DNA of 64,000 nucleotides from CAZWKX01 sp964633975 (GTDB taxonomy: Bacteria; Actinomycetota; Acidimicrobiia; Spongiisociales; UBA11373). The stretch is from NCBI GenBank assembly GCA_964633975.1, contig CAZWKX010000005.1:16054-80053 (forward strand). The letters run 5' to 3'. Shown in pieces: positions 24,330 through 32,465 of this stretch. Position numbers and translations under genes: made by a program. The first letter of the stretch is position 1. Each line of letters begins with the position of its first letter. The notes below the pieces were generated by a model. It was not told the origin of the DNA. It saw only the letters and a list, made by a program, of their open reading frames with translations, and searched no databases.

Positions 24330-24338
24330 ATCCCGATC

Positions 24339-25208
24339 TCAGCTGCGCGGATGACAGGCGGCATAAACCTCTAGGAGGCGGCCTGGAGACACTCGTGTGT
24401 AGACCTGTGTCGTACTGATGCTAGCGTGCCCGAGCAGCTCTTGGACGGATCTCAGGTCGGCTCCCCCTTCCACCAAGTGCGTCGCCGCGGAGTGCCGAAG
24501 CACGTGCGGAGACACGCTATCGACCGGAAGACCGGCCCTCCGGGCTTGGCGGCGCACGATGGTCCAGACCCCTTGGCGGGTAAGGCGCCCGCCGCGCTGG
24601 TTGAGGAAAACCGCACCTGAATCAGCACCCGGCCGGCGCTGCGCCAGGCGATCCGGCAAGTAGGCCTCGATGGCGGCGCGGGCGTAGCGGCCAAACGGGA
24701 CCATGCGTTGCTTGTTGCCCTTGCCCGTGAGGATCACACTTCCCGCTTCCAGGTCGAGGTCGAGCTGATCCAGCGCGGTCACCTCCGACACCCTGGCGCC
24801 GGTGGCGTACATGAACTCGAGAAGAGCCCGGTCCCTGCGCCCCATCGCCGTCGAGGCGGCGGGAGCCTGGAGCAGCAGCTCCACTTCGGCGACGGTCAGG
24901 GCCTTGGGAAGGGACCGGGGCAGACGAGGTGTCTCGACGAGCACGGTGGGATCCTCGGAGGACAAGCCTTCGGCAACTAGAAAGCGGTGGAAAGTGCGCA
25001 GCGCAGCCACCTTGCGAGCAACCGACGACGGTGCCAGCTCCGTGAGCGAGCGGATGAAGCCCGACACGGAGTCCACATTCGGCTCTCGGCCCTCGAGGTG
25101 AGCGGCATATTGGCCTAAATCGCGCCGGTAGGCGGCGATGGTGGCCTCCGAGAGACCGCGCTCCAGGCGGAGCGCTGAGATGAACTCGGCAATGTGCTCG
25201 TCGATCAC
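24339..25208 (-). CDS. xerD: Site-specific tyrosine recombinase XerD
   Basis: Resolves chromosome dimers at dif with XerC. 289 residues. The N-terminal SAM-like core-binding domain (FISALRLERGLSEATIAAYR) is followed by the catalytic domain with Arg in YATGARVSEVTALD, HVLRHSAATHLVEGGADL and HASISTTQVYTRV (nucleophilic Tyr). GTG 25208 overlaps the NUDIX stop as GTGA. No XerC gene or dif site was seen. Gene order with NUDIX and pyrG matches Mycobacterium. Confidence 0.94.
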   Translation of the reverse strand: MIDEHIAEFISALRLERGLSEATIAAYRRDLGQYAAHLEGREPNVDSVSGFIRSLTELAPSSVARKVAALRTFHRFLVAEGLSSEDPTVLVETPRLPRSLPKALTVAEVELLLQAPAASTAMGRRDRALLEFMYATGARVSEVTALDQLDLDLEAGSVILTGKGNKQRMVPFGRYARAAIEAYLPDRLAQRRPGADSGAVFLNQRGGRLTRQGVWTIVRRQARRAGLPVDSVSPHVLRHSAATHLVEGGADLRSVQELLGHASISTTQVYTRVSPGRLLEVYAACHPRS

Positions 25209-25735
25209 AGCCGGCTTCTCAGGGCGTAGATGCCGAGGATGGTCTTGGCATCCTCGATGGTCCCGGTTTCGAAAGCACGCGCGATCTCCTCGAGGGTCAT
25301 AGCGACCTTCGTGGAAGCCACCTCCTCGATGCCCTGGGGCTGGGCCGGAACCTCCTCCAGGTCCTCGGCGAGATAGACCCAGGAGATCTCGTCCGTGTAG
25401 CCCGGAGACGTGTAGCAGCGGTGCAGGAGCGTGACCTTTCCCGGTCTGAGTCCCAGCTCCTCCGCACACTCCCGGGCCGCGGTGGCCTCAGGCGGCTCTC
25501 CGGCCACATCCAGCTTCCCTGCGGGCAGCTCGAGCAGCACCCTGCCGGCCGGAGCGCGGAATTGGGAGATCAGATGCACCCGCTCCCCGTCCCAGGGAAC
25601 CACCACGGCCGAACCCGGATGATGCACCTGGTCCCGAGCCATCCAGGCGCCGTCTCCGGCCACGTGGTAGGAGCGTTCGAAGGTCAAGAAGCGACCACGC
25701 CCGAGACGGCGCCGACCGAGAAGCTGGAACACCAC
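25205..25735 (-). CDS. NUDIX hydrolase (ADP-ribose pyrophosphatase type)
   Basis: 176 residues. ELPAGKLDVAGEPPEATAAR and ECAEELGL form the Nudix box, with the upstream VHHPGSAVVVPWDG strand and downstream YTSPGYTDEISWVYLAEDL typical of ADP-ribose pyrophosphatases. It probably hydrolyses ADP-ribose or a related nucleotide sugar. GTG 25735 was taken as the start, 4 nt after the pyrG stop; in-frame upstream sequence lies inside pyrG. Confidence 0.9.
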   Translation of the reverse strand: MVFQLLGRRRLGRGRFLTFERSYHVAGDGAWMARDQVHHPGSAVVVPWDGERVHLISQFRAPAGRVLLELPAGKLDVAGEPPEATAARECAEELGLRPGKVTLLHRCYTSPGYTDEISWVYLAEDLEEVPAQPQGIEEVASTKVAMTLEEIARAFETGTIEDAKTILGIYALRSRL

Positions 25736-25739
25736 GGTC

Positions 25740-27392
25740 TCAGGGAGCGTCGGCCCGCTCCTTGGCCCGCTCTTCGGCCGGGATCGCAGCATGCCGGCGG
25801 TGCTCCTTGGCCGCGGCCATAAACCCGGAGAAGAGCGGATGCGGCTTGTCGGGCCTCGACTTGAACTCGGGATGGAACTGTGAAGCGACGAAAAACGGAT
25901 GCCCGGGAAGCTCGATGATCTCGACCAGCTGATCGTCCGGCGACAGCCCGGACAGCAGCAGGCCGGCCTCGCTGAGATCCTTGCGATAGCGGTTGTTCAC
26001 CTCGTAGCGGTGGCGGTGCCGCTCGTAGACGAGCTCCTCGCCGTAGAGACGCCGCGCCAGCGAACCTTCGGAGAGCTTGGCTGCATACAGGCCCAAGCGC
26101 ATGGTTCCGCCCTTGTCTTCCACGCCCTGTTGTGTCCCCATCAGGTCTATGACGGGATGCGGGCTCGTGGGATCGAACTCGGCGCTGTTCGCCTCGTTGA
26201 GGCCCAGCTGCGATCGGGCGAACTCGATGACGGCACATTGCAGGCCGAGACAGAGGCCCAGGTAGGGGATCCCGTTCTCACGGGCATAGCGGGCCGCCTG
26301 GATCTTGCCCTCGATCCCCCGAACCCCGAAACCACCGGGCACGACGATGCCGTCTACTCCCTCGAGGTAGGAAGGAGCCAGCAGGCCGTTCACGTCGTCG
26401 CTGGGAATCCAGCGCAGATCGACGGCGACATCGTGCGCTACGGCCCCGTGGCCCAGCGCCTCGACGACCGACAGGTAGGCGTCCGGGAGATCGACGTACT
26501 TGCCGACCAGCCCGATGGTGACCTGCTCCGTCGTGCCGCCCATACGCTCCACCAGCGAGCGCCATCCGTCCAGGTCGGGCGGCGGGGCCTCGATCTCCAG
26601 CTTCTTCAAGACCACGTCGTCGAGCCCGCCCTCGTGGAGCACGAGCGGAACACGGTAGGTGCAGTCGACGTCGGGAGCAACGATGACCGCGGCCAAGGGA
26701 ACGTCGCAGAACAGGCTGATCTTGCGTCGCGGGGCGTCGTCCACAGGGCGGTTGGAGCGAACCACTATGGAATCGGGCTGGATGCCGCGGCTGCGCAGCT
26801 CGGCCACGCTGTGCTGTGTGGGCTTGGTCTTCAGCTCCTCGCTCGGGGCAATGTAAGGCATCAGCGTGAGATGGATGTAGACCGTGTTCTTGGGACCGAC
26901 GTCGTTGCGGAGCTGGCGGATCGCTTCTAGGAAGGGAAGAATCTCGATGTCCCCCACCGTGCCGCCGATCTCGCTGATGACGATGTCCGCCTCGGTGCGC
27001 TCCCCCAGTCGGCGAATGCGGCTCTTGATCTCGTTGGTGATGTGCGGGATCACCTGCACGGTGTCGCCCAAGTAGTCGCCCCTTCTCTCCTTCTGGATGA
27101 CGGCCAGGTAGACGGAGCCGGTCGTGACGTTGGAGTCACGATGGAGGTTCTCGCCCACGAACCGCTCGTAGTGGCCGAGATCGAGATCGGTCTCGCCTCC
27201 GTCGTCGGTGACGAACACCTCGCCGTGCTGGAAGGGGTTCATGGTGCCCGGGTCGACGTTGATATAGGGGTCGAGCTTCTGGTTGACGACGCGCAGGCCT
27301 CGGGCACGAAGGAGCCGACCGAGGGACGCTGCGGTGATGCCCTTTCCCAGGCTCGATGTCACGCCGCCGGTGACAAAGACGTACTTGGTCAC
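25740..27392 (-). CDS. pyrG: CTP synthase
   Basis: Makes CTP from UTP with glutamine and ATP. 550 residues. N-terminal synthetase domain: TKYVFVTGGVTSSLGKGITA, LDPYINVDPGTMNPFQHGEV, and EIGGTVGDIE. C-terminal class I amidotransferase: GGFGVRGIEGK, GLCLGLQCAVIEFAR with the nucleophilic Cys, and FHPEFKSRP with His and Glu. GTG 27392 matches the family start; the C-terminal tail is Ala/Arg-rich. Confidence 0.97.
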   Translation of the reverse strand: MTKYVFVTGGVTSSLGKGITAASLGRLLRARGLRVVNQKLDPYINVDPGTMNPFQHGEVFVTDDGGETDLDLGHYERFVGENLHRDSNVTTGSVYLAVIQKERRGDYLGDTVQVIPHITNEIKSRIRRLGERTEADIVISEIGGTVGDIEILPFLEAIRQLRNDVGPKNTVYIHLTLMPYIAPSEELKTKPTQHSVAELRSRGIQPDSIVVRSNRPVDDAPRRKISLFCDVPLAAVIVAPDVDCTYRVPLVLHEGGLDDVVLKKLEIEAPPPDLDGWRSLVERMGGTTEQVTIGLVGKYVDLPDAYLSVVEALGHGAVAHDVAVDLRWIPSDDVNGLLAPSYLEGVDGIVVPGGFGVRGIEGKIQAARYARENGIPYLGLCLGLQCAVIEFARSQLGLNEANSAEFDPTSPHPVIDLMGTQQGVEDKGGTMRLGLYAAKLSEGSLARRLYGEELVYERHRHRYEVNNRYRKDLSEAGLLLSGLSPDDQLVEIIELPGHPFFVASQFHPEFKSRPDKPHPLFSGFMAAAKEHRRHAAIPAEERAKERADAP

Positions 27393-27451
27393 AACCGTGT
27401 AATCCCTGGTGGCTCGGCGCATGGTAGCACCGGCCCAGTGAGGAACCGGGC

Positions 27452-29065
27452 TCAGTGCCGAGACCGGCGCCGACCCGCCAGCTCGAGAAGCTCCGCAGCG
27501 TGACGCCGGCCCCGCTCGCTGGCGGGCAACCCGCCGAGCATACGCGTCAGCTCGCCGAGGCGATCATCACCCTCGACCCGCCCCACCGACGCCTTCGTGC
27601 CGACACGGTCGACGGCCAGCTGGGTATCGGCAAATGCAGCCACCTGGGGGAGGTGGGTGACCACGAGCACCTGGCGATCCGCTGCGAGCGCGGCAAGCTT
27701 CTCGCCCATGGCGAGAGCCGTGCTGCCCCCGATACCGACGTCGATCTCGTCGAAGGCCACCACGGGGGCCTCCGCCACTCCGCCGGCGAGCCGCATGGCG
27801 AGCACGAGCCGGCTCAGCTCCCCTCCGCTGGCGATCCGGCTCACCGGCCCGGCTTCTATCTCGACATCGGACGAGAAGCGGAGATCGATGGAGTCCGCAC
27901 CGTGGCGGGAGGGCACGGCGCTGCCCACTCGCAGCTCGACCACGGGCCGGCCGAAGCCGAGATCACGCAGATGCGCCGCGGCAGATTCGGCGATCTGCTT
28001 GGCGGATCGCCTTCTTGTATCGGCCAGGTGCTCCCCGGCTGCGGCGAGGGCCGTTTCCGCCTCCGCGATCTCGGCGCTCACCTGGTCCGCCCGGTCGAGG
28101 AGCCCGCTGATGCTCTCGGCACGCGCCCGGGCACGGGCACCGAATTCAAGGACCTCGACCAGCGTGTCTCCGTATTTGCGCTTGAGATCGGTGAGCACGG
28201 CAAGACGCAGTTCGGCTTCCTCGAGGGCGTCAGGGTCGTGCTCGACGGCATCTCCCAAGCGGCTCAGCTCCGCAGCCAGCTCCCCGGCCTGTGAGGCCAA
28301 AGCGGCCGCATCGCCCGCCAGCACGGCGATGGAAGGATCGATCGCCCCTGCCCTGCGCAGCAGGTCGACCAGCTCGCCAAGACGATCACCGACACCGTCC
28401 TCGGCGCTGAGCAGCTCGTGGCTCGCTCCCAGATCGGCGGCGATCTCCTCGGCATGCCGGAGCCGCGCCAGGGTCACCGCAAGGCTGGCGTCCTCGTCGG
28501 CCCCGACGGCGGCCGCTTCTATCTCCCGAGCCTGGTGACGGGCGAGGTCGACCTCACGCTCCAACTGGCGCCGGTCCCCTCCTATCGCGTCGGCGTCGGC
28601 CCGGAGCCCTTCGACGAGGGCCCAGGTTTCCTCGTATAGGGCCAAGGCGGCCCGCCCGTCGGCGTCGAGACCCCCGTCGATGATGGCCCGAAGCACCGAC
28701 TCGCGCCGCAGAGAGACGTGCTCGTGCTGGGCCACGATCTCGACGATCCCGTCCAGGCGATCAACGAGGCTCCGCAGGGGCACCATCGAACCGTCCAGGT
28801 ACGCCTTCGAACGGCCCGGCGCCACCCGCCGCGCCGCCACGATCTCCTCACCGTCCACCAGAAAACGCCCCTCGACGCGGGCTTCTTCACCGTCGGGCCC
28901 GATCTGGTCGGAACGGGCGGCATCGCCCCGCAGAAGCCTGAGAGCGCCGAGAAGCAGGGTCTTGCCTGCCCCAGTCTCACCCGTGACGGCCACAAGGCCC
29001 GGCCCCGGTTCGATGTGCGCACGGGCGATGACCCCGAGGTTCTCGACGACCAGCTCGTCAAGCAT
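27452..29065 (-). CDS. recN: DNA repair protein RecN
   Basis: SMC-like ATPase acting in double-strand break repair. 537 residues. Walker A VTGETGAGKTLLLGALRLL near residue 30, a central coiled coil interrupted by short hydrophobic stretches (120-330), the signature RIASGGELSRLVLAMRLAG, Walker B VVAFDEIDVGIGG and LVVTHLPQVAAFAD. ATG 29065 overlaps the nadK stop by 8 nt. The tlyA-nadK-recN order is a classic Gram-positive arrangement. Confidence 0.96.
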   Translation of the reverse strand: MLDELVVENLGVIARAHIEPGPGLVAVTGETGAGKTLLLGALRLLRGDAARSDQIGPDGEEARVEGRFLVDGEEIVAARRVAPGRSKAYLDGSMVPLRSLVDRLDGIVEIVAQHEHVSLRRESVLRAIIDGGLDADGRAALALYEETWALVEGLRADADAIGGDRRQLEREVDLARHQAREIEAAAVGADEDASLAVTLARLRHAEEIAADLGASHELLSAEDGVGDRLGELVDLLRRAGAIDPSIAVLAGDAAALASQAGELAAELSRLGDAVEHDPDALEEAELRLAVLTDLKRKYGDTLVEVLEFGARARARAESISGLLDRADQVSAEIAEAETALAAAGEHLADTRRRSAKQIAESAAAHLRDLGFGRPVVELRVGSAVPSRHGADSIDLRFSSDVEIEAGPVSRIASGGELSRLVLAMRLAGGVAEAPVVAFDEIDVGIGGSTALAMGEKLAALAADRQVLVVTHLPQVAAFADTQLAVDRVGTKASVGRVEGDDRLGELTRMLGGLPASERGRRHAAELLELAGRRRSRH

Positions 29066-29891
29066 CGTGAAGACCGAACCTCTCGCGGAGAGCCCTTCCG
29101 AAGTGCCGCGGAGACAGCACGATGAGGTGAGCCGGGCAGGGACCACGTGCGACCTCGACCCACTGTCCAGGTTCTAGCTCGCCGATGGAGCGGCCGTCGA
29201 CGTTGACGCGGGCAGGACGGTCGCCCTCTGCGCTGAGCTGGAGGCGGGCGGACGCTCCAAAGACGAGCGGCCGGGCGAAGAGGTTGTGCGGAGCCACGGC
29301 AGTGACCACGAGCACTTCGAGCTCGGGATCCACCAGAGGGCCGCCCGCCGAGAAGGTGTAGGCGGTCGATCCCGTCGGTGTCGCGACCACAACGGCATCC
29401 GCCCGGTAGCAGACGAGACGCTCTGCGCCGACGGACACGCCGATCTTCACCACGTGCTGGCTGAGCACCTTCTCGACCACTACGTCGTTGATCCCGGCGA
29501 CCGGCTCGGCGCCGGGCATCGTCGCAGCCACCGTCATGCGAAGGGATTGCTCGAACCGGCCGTCCCTGAGAGCATCGAGGGCGGCCCCCACCTCTTCAGG
29601 CTCCACCGCGGTGAGGAAACCGACGTGCCCTGCGTTCACCCCGAGCACAGGCAGCCCGGTGGCCAGGCCCAGGCGCACTGCTTCCAGCACGGTGCCGTCC
29701 CCTCCGACGGCCACGATGACGTCGCCCTCGGGGACGGAGTCCGGAGACCGGACCTCGGTGCCGGCGACGCGCTCGGCATCTGCAGGAGTAGCGGTGACCG
29801 TCATGCCGCGACGGCCCGCCTCGCCGACGAGTGCCGCCGCCGCGGCGGCGGCTCGATCACGGCTGGGATGGACCACCAGAACCAGTTTCAT
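29058..29891 (-). CDS. nadK: NAD kinase
   Basis: Phosphorylates NAD to NADP. 277 residues. VAVGGDGTVLEAVRLG is the diacylglycerol-kinase-like GGDGT motif, GVNAGHVGFLTAVEPEEV and TGSTAYTFSAGGPLVDPELE are the substrate-site signatures of NadK. ATG 29891 overlaps the tlyA stop (ATGA). Confidence 0.97.
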   Translation of the reverse strand: MKLVLVVHPSRDRAAAAAAALVGEAGRRGMTVTATPADAERVAGTEVRSPDSVPEGDVIVAVGGDGTVLEAVRLGLATGLPVLGVNAGHVGFLTAVEPEEVGAALDALRDGRFEQSLRMTVAATMPGAEPVAGINDVVVEKVLSQHVVKIGVSVGAERLVCYRADAVVVATPTGSTAYTFSAGGPLVDPELEVLVVTAVAPHNLFARPLVFGASARLQLSAEGDRPARVNVDGRSIGELEPGQWVEVARGPCPAHLIVLSPRHFGRALRERFGLHDA

Positions 29892-30664
29892 CCGACCGCT
29901 TCCTCGATCCTGCGGCGCGTCAAGGAGGCTGCTTCACCGAGCCGCCCTGCCACGAAGAACTCCACGTTTCCCTTGGCCCCCGTGATGGGCGAACGAACGA
30001 CGGACCTGGCCCCAATCCCCGCGGCGGCAAGGGCGTCGACGACACCGGCCACGGCACGACCGTGCAGCACAGACCCGCCGACGATACCGCCCTTGCCCAC
30101 GTTCTCCCGTCCTACTTCGAATTGTGGCTTGACAAGCACAACGTAGTCGCTGCCGTCCCGACCGCAGGCGGCGAGGTTCCCGGCGAGAAGCCCGACCGAG
30201 ATGAATGACACGTCGACAACGACCAAATCGAAGGGTGCTCCGAGAGCCTTCGGGCCGGCGTAGCGGAAATTGGTGCGGTCGTGCACGGTGACACGCTCAT
30301 CGGTGCGCAGACGCCAGGCCAGCTGGCCGTAGCCCACGTCGACCGAAGCCACCGCAGCGGCTCCTCGCTGGAGGAGAACATCGGTAAACCCTCCGGTGGA
30401 GGCGCCCACATCCAAGCAGCGGCGCCCCTCGGGATCAATGCCGAAGACGTCGAGGGCGGCAGCGAGCTTGGCTCCGCCTCGGCTGGCCCATTCGGCGACG
30501 TCGACGAGCGACAGGCCCGTCGTCTCATCGACGAGAGTGCCGGGGCTGGGAATCGGGATACCCGAGACGCGCACCCTGTCCTCCTGGATGGCACGGCGAG
30601 CGGCGGCTCTGCTACGAACGACGCCGCGCCGCACCAGCTCCCGGTCGAGACGGCGACGGCTCAG
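29888..30664 (-). CDS. tlyA: TlyA family rRNA (cytidine-2'-O)-methyltransferase
   Basis: An S4 domain (residues 1-55, LDRELVRRGVVRSRAAARRA) is followed by an FtsJ-like methyltransferase with the SAM loop CLDVGASTGGFTDVLLQRG, the K-D-K-E type residues in KLAAAL, VVDVSFISV, VLVKPQFE and NVEFF. The family methylates 16S and 23S rRNA, and capreomycin susceptibility depends on it in mycobacteria. The conserved N-terminus aligns to CTG 30664: AGAGG stands 7 nt upstream and the CTG overlaps the stop of the small gene upstream as CTGA. The first ordinary start, GTG 30634, would drop ten conserved residues. Product 258 residues. Confidence 0.9.
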   Translation of the reverse strand: MSRRRLDRELVRRGVVRSRAAARRAIQEDRVRVSGIPIPSPGTLVDETTGLSLVDVAEWASRGGAKLAAALDVFGIDPEGRRCLDVGASTGGFTDVLLQRGAAAVASVDVGYGQLAWRLRTDERVTVHDRTNFRYAGPKALGAPFDLVVVDVSFISVGLLAGNLAACGRDGSDYVVLVKPQFEVGRENVGKGGIVGGSVLHGRAVAGVVDALAAAGIGARSVVRSPITGAKGNVEFFVAGRLGEAASLTRRRIEEAVG

Positions 30665-30801
30665 TGTGCAGCCTCTTCGGATGCAGTCGAATCGAGACCG
30701 GCGGCCAATGCCGAAGCCAGGGCGTCCGCGATCTCCGCAGCTTCCGCCGGGTCGGCCGTCTCGAGGGCGTGGAGCAGGCGCTCGATACGCGTATTATCCA
30801 T
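30661..30801 (-). CDS. 46-residue protein upstream of tlyA
   Basis: Small acidic helical protein: MDNTRIERLLHALETADPAE, then an Ala-rich helix (IADALASALAAGLD) and an acidic end (SEEAAH). No known domain. Mycobacterium has a similarly sized unnamed gene just upstream of tlyA (Rv1693), so this may be its counterpart (inference from position). ATG 30801 lies 6 nt after GATAAT. Its stop overlaps the tlyA start as CTGA, so it could serve to couple translation of tlyA. Confidence 0.65.
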   Translation of the reverse strand: MDNTRIERLLHALETADPAEAAEIADALASALAAGLDSTASEEAAH

Positions 30802-30813
30802 AGACGCATTATC
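30792..30813. promoter_or_regulatory. Divergent promoters for tlyA operon and rhomboid gene
   Basis: Minus-strand GATAAT (30808-30813), extended to TGATAAT, ends 6 nt before ATG 30801. Plus-strand TATTAT (30792-30797) could drive the rhomboid gene with a leader of roughly 40 nt carrying AGGAAG. The two elements lie within 22 nt and would compete. Confidence 0.4.
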
Positions 30814-30840
30814 ACCCGGCGGGACGACAGGAAGCTGGTT

Positions 30841-31605
30841 TTGATCCCGATACGGGATGTGAATCCCACCCGAATCCGCCCTTTCGGCACATGGGCGCTC
30901 ATCGTGGCAAACGTCATCGTGTACTTCGCCGTGCAGCCCGCCGCAGGCCCCGACCAGAGCTCTCAGCAGGAGTACAACCGCTTCATATACGAAAACGCCG
31001 CCATAGCGTGTGAGCTGACCACCGGCGAGCCTCTCAGCGCGGACGAGATCAATTCGGGCCAGTGCTCGGACGTGGACGCGGGCGCGCCCTACTTCTCCGA
31101 CAAGAACATCTGGCTGGCGGTCATCGTCTCGATGTTCCTGCACGGTGGCATCGCCCACATCCTCTTCAACATGTGGAGCCTGTGGATCTTCGGCAACAAC
31201 GTCGAGGAGGCATTCGGCACGTTCGGCTACCTGCTCCTCTACCTGGGCACCGGCATAGCCGCCACGGCGGGGTTCGTGCTCTTCAATCCCGACCTGACCA
31301 TCCCCCTCATCGGCGCCAGCGGCGCCATAGCCGGAGTCATGGGCGCCTACATCGTGCTCTTCCCCCGGCACCTGGTGCTGACCCTGGTCTTCTTCTACAT
31401 CGTCGCCTTTCCCGCCGCGCTCTTCCTCGGGATCTGGTTTGTAGGGCAGTTCGCCCTGGTGAGCAGCACGGAAGGCGTCGCCTGGCAAGCGCACGTGGTC
31501 GGCTTCCTTGCCGGCATGGCCGTCGCCCTCCTGCTGCGGAAACGGTTGCTCGCCAACACGCTCAACCCCGATCCACCGCGGCGTCAGGACTCCTCAGTCT
31601 TCTAG
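30841..31605 (+). CDS. Rhomboid family intramembrane serine protease
   Basis: 254 residues, six or seven membrane segments. The catalytic Ser is S160 in LIGASGAIAGVMGAYIVLFP and His is H218 in AWQAHVVGFLAGMAVALLL. MFLHGGIAHILFNMWSLWIF and GNNVEEAFG are the conserved TM2 and loop. The N-terminus IPIRDVNPTRIRPFGTWALI is typical of bacterial rhomboids and fixes the start at TTG 30841, with AGGAAG 6 nt upstream. The insertion between the first two segments (about residues 30-75) contains two Cys. Its stop shares CTAG with the HAD gene. Confidence 0.92.
   Translation: MIPIRDVNPTRIRPFGTWALIVANVIVYFAVQPAAGPDQSSQQEYNRFIYENAAIACELTTGEPLSADEINSGQCSDVDAGAPYFSDKNIWLAVIVSMFLHGGIAHILFNMWSLWIFGNNVEEAFGTFGYLLLYLGTGIAATAGFVLFNPDLTIPLIGASGAIAGVMGAYIVLFPRHLVLTLVFFYIVAFPAALFLGIWFVGQFALVSSTEGVAWQAHVVGFLAGMAVALLLRKRLLANTLNPDPPRRQDSSVF
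31602..31605. other. Shared stop codons of rhomboid and HAD genes (CTAG)
   Basis: CTAG gives TAG to the rhomboid gene on the plus strand and to the HAD gene on the minus strand. Confidence 0.9.
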
Positions 31606-32375
31606 AGCAAGAGCGCGGGCAGCTCGACCAGGCTCCCTATCACACGATCCGACGCCAGCTCCGCAGGCACGTCCGCGGCATCGGCGGTCACCCCGGTGAG
31701 CACGAGCACGCTGTTCCAACCCTCGAGGCCGGCCATGGCCAGATCCGTCTCGGGCCGGTCTCCGACCACCCACGTGGGCCCAGCGCCCAGATGCCGCCGG
31801 ATCACGGCACGCATGGGCTCGTGAGGTTTGCCCGCCACTTCGGCGCGGCGGCCCGACGCCGTCTCCACCGCCGCCACGATCACCCCGGCACCGGGCCAGT
31901 AGCCCTCGGGAGTCGGGTAGGTGGGATCGGTGTTCGTGGCGATCAAGCGGGCCCCCTTCTCCAGCGCCCGCATCGTCGACCTTACGGCCTCGTAGTCGAA
32001 GCTTCGGCTAAGCCCCACCACCACGGAGCGCGCCTCCTCGGGAATCCGGGTGACTGAAATCCCCATCTCATCCAGAGTGCCGGCCAGTCCGGCCTCCCCC
32101 ACGGCGAACACCGGCTGGTCGCCGGGGCCAAGCATGTCTGCCACCGCCATGACGGAGGTGATCACCTGGCCGGCGTCGGCCGGGTAGCCACAGCAGGAGA
32201 CGATGTGCTCTGCGACACCCTGCGGCGTCAGCATGCCGGCATTTGTGGCGAACAGGAGCCTAAAACCCGCTTCATCGAGCCGCTCGAGGGCGGCCGCGGC
32301 GCCGGCGATGGGATGCCCGGCCAGGTACAGGACACCATCGAGGTCGCAGACTATGTTTCCCCGCTCCGCCGGCAT
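31602..32375 (-). CDS. HAD-IIA family phosphatase
   Basis: 257 residues. Motif I CDLDGVLYLAGHPI with both Asp, motif II FATNAG, the NagD-type cap, GKPHEPM (motif III Lys) and VVGDRPETDLAMA (motif IV). Same class and neighbourhood as mycobacterial Rv1692, a glycerol-3-phosphate phosphatase; the substrate here is inferred. ATG 32375 has GGAG 6 nt upstream. In Mycobacterium it lies directly before tlyA; here a rhomboid gene on the other strand has been inserted. Confidence 0.9.
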   Translation of the reverse strand: MPAERGNIVCDLDGVLYLAGHPIAGAAAALERLDEAGFRLLFATNAGMLTPQGVAEHIVSCCGYPADAGQVITSVMAVADMLGPGDQPVFAVGEAGLAGTLDEMGISVTRIPEEARSVVVGLSRSFDYEAVRSTMRALEKGARLIATNTDPTYPTPEGYWPGAGVIVAAVETASGRRAEVAGKPHEPMRAVIRRHLGAGPTWVVGDRPETDLAMAGLEGWNSVLVLTGVTADAADVPAELASDRVIGSLVELPALLL

Positions 32376-32465
32376 GCACTGCTCCGCAACTCGGCTGTCC
32401 GCCCATCGGGCGCGCAGGACGCTACCACCCGCCGGCGTTGGTGCCGCCCGAGGCGCCCTCCCCAG

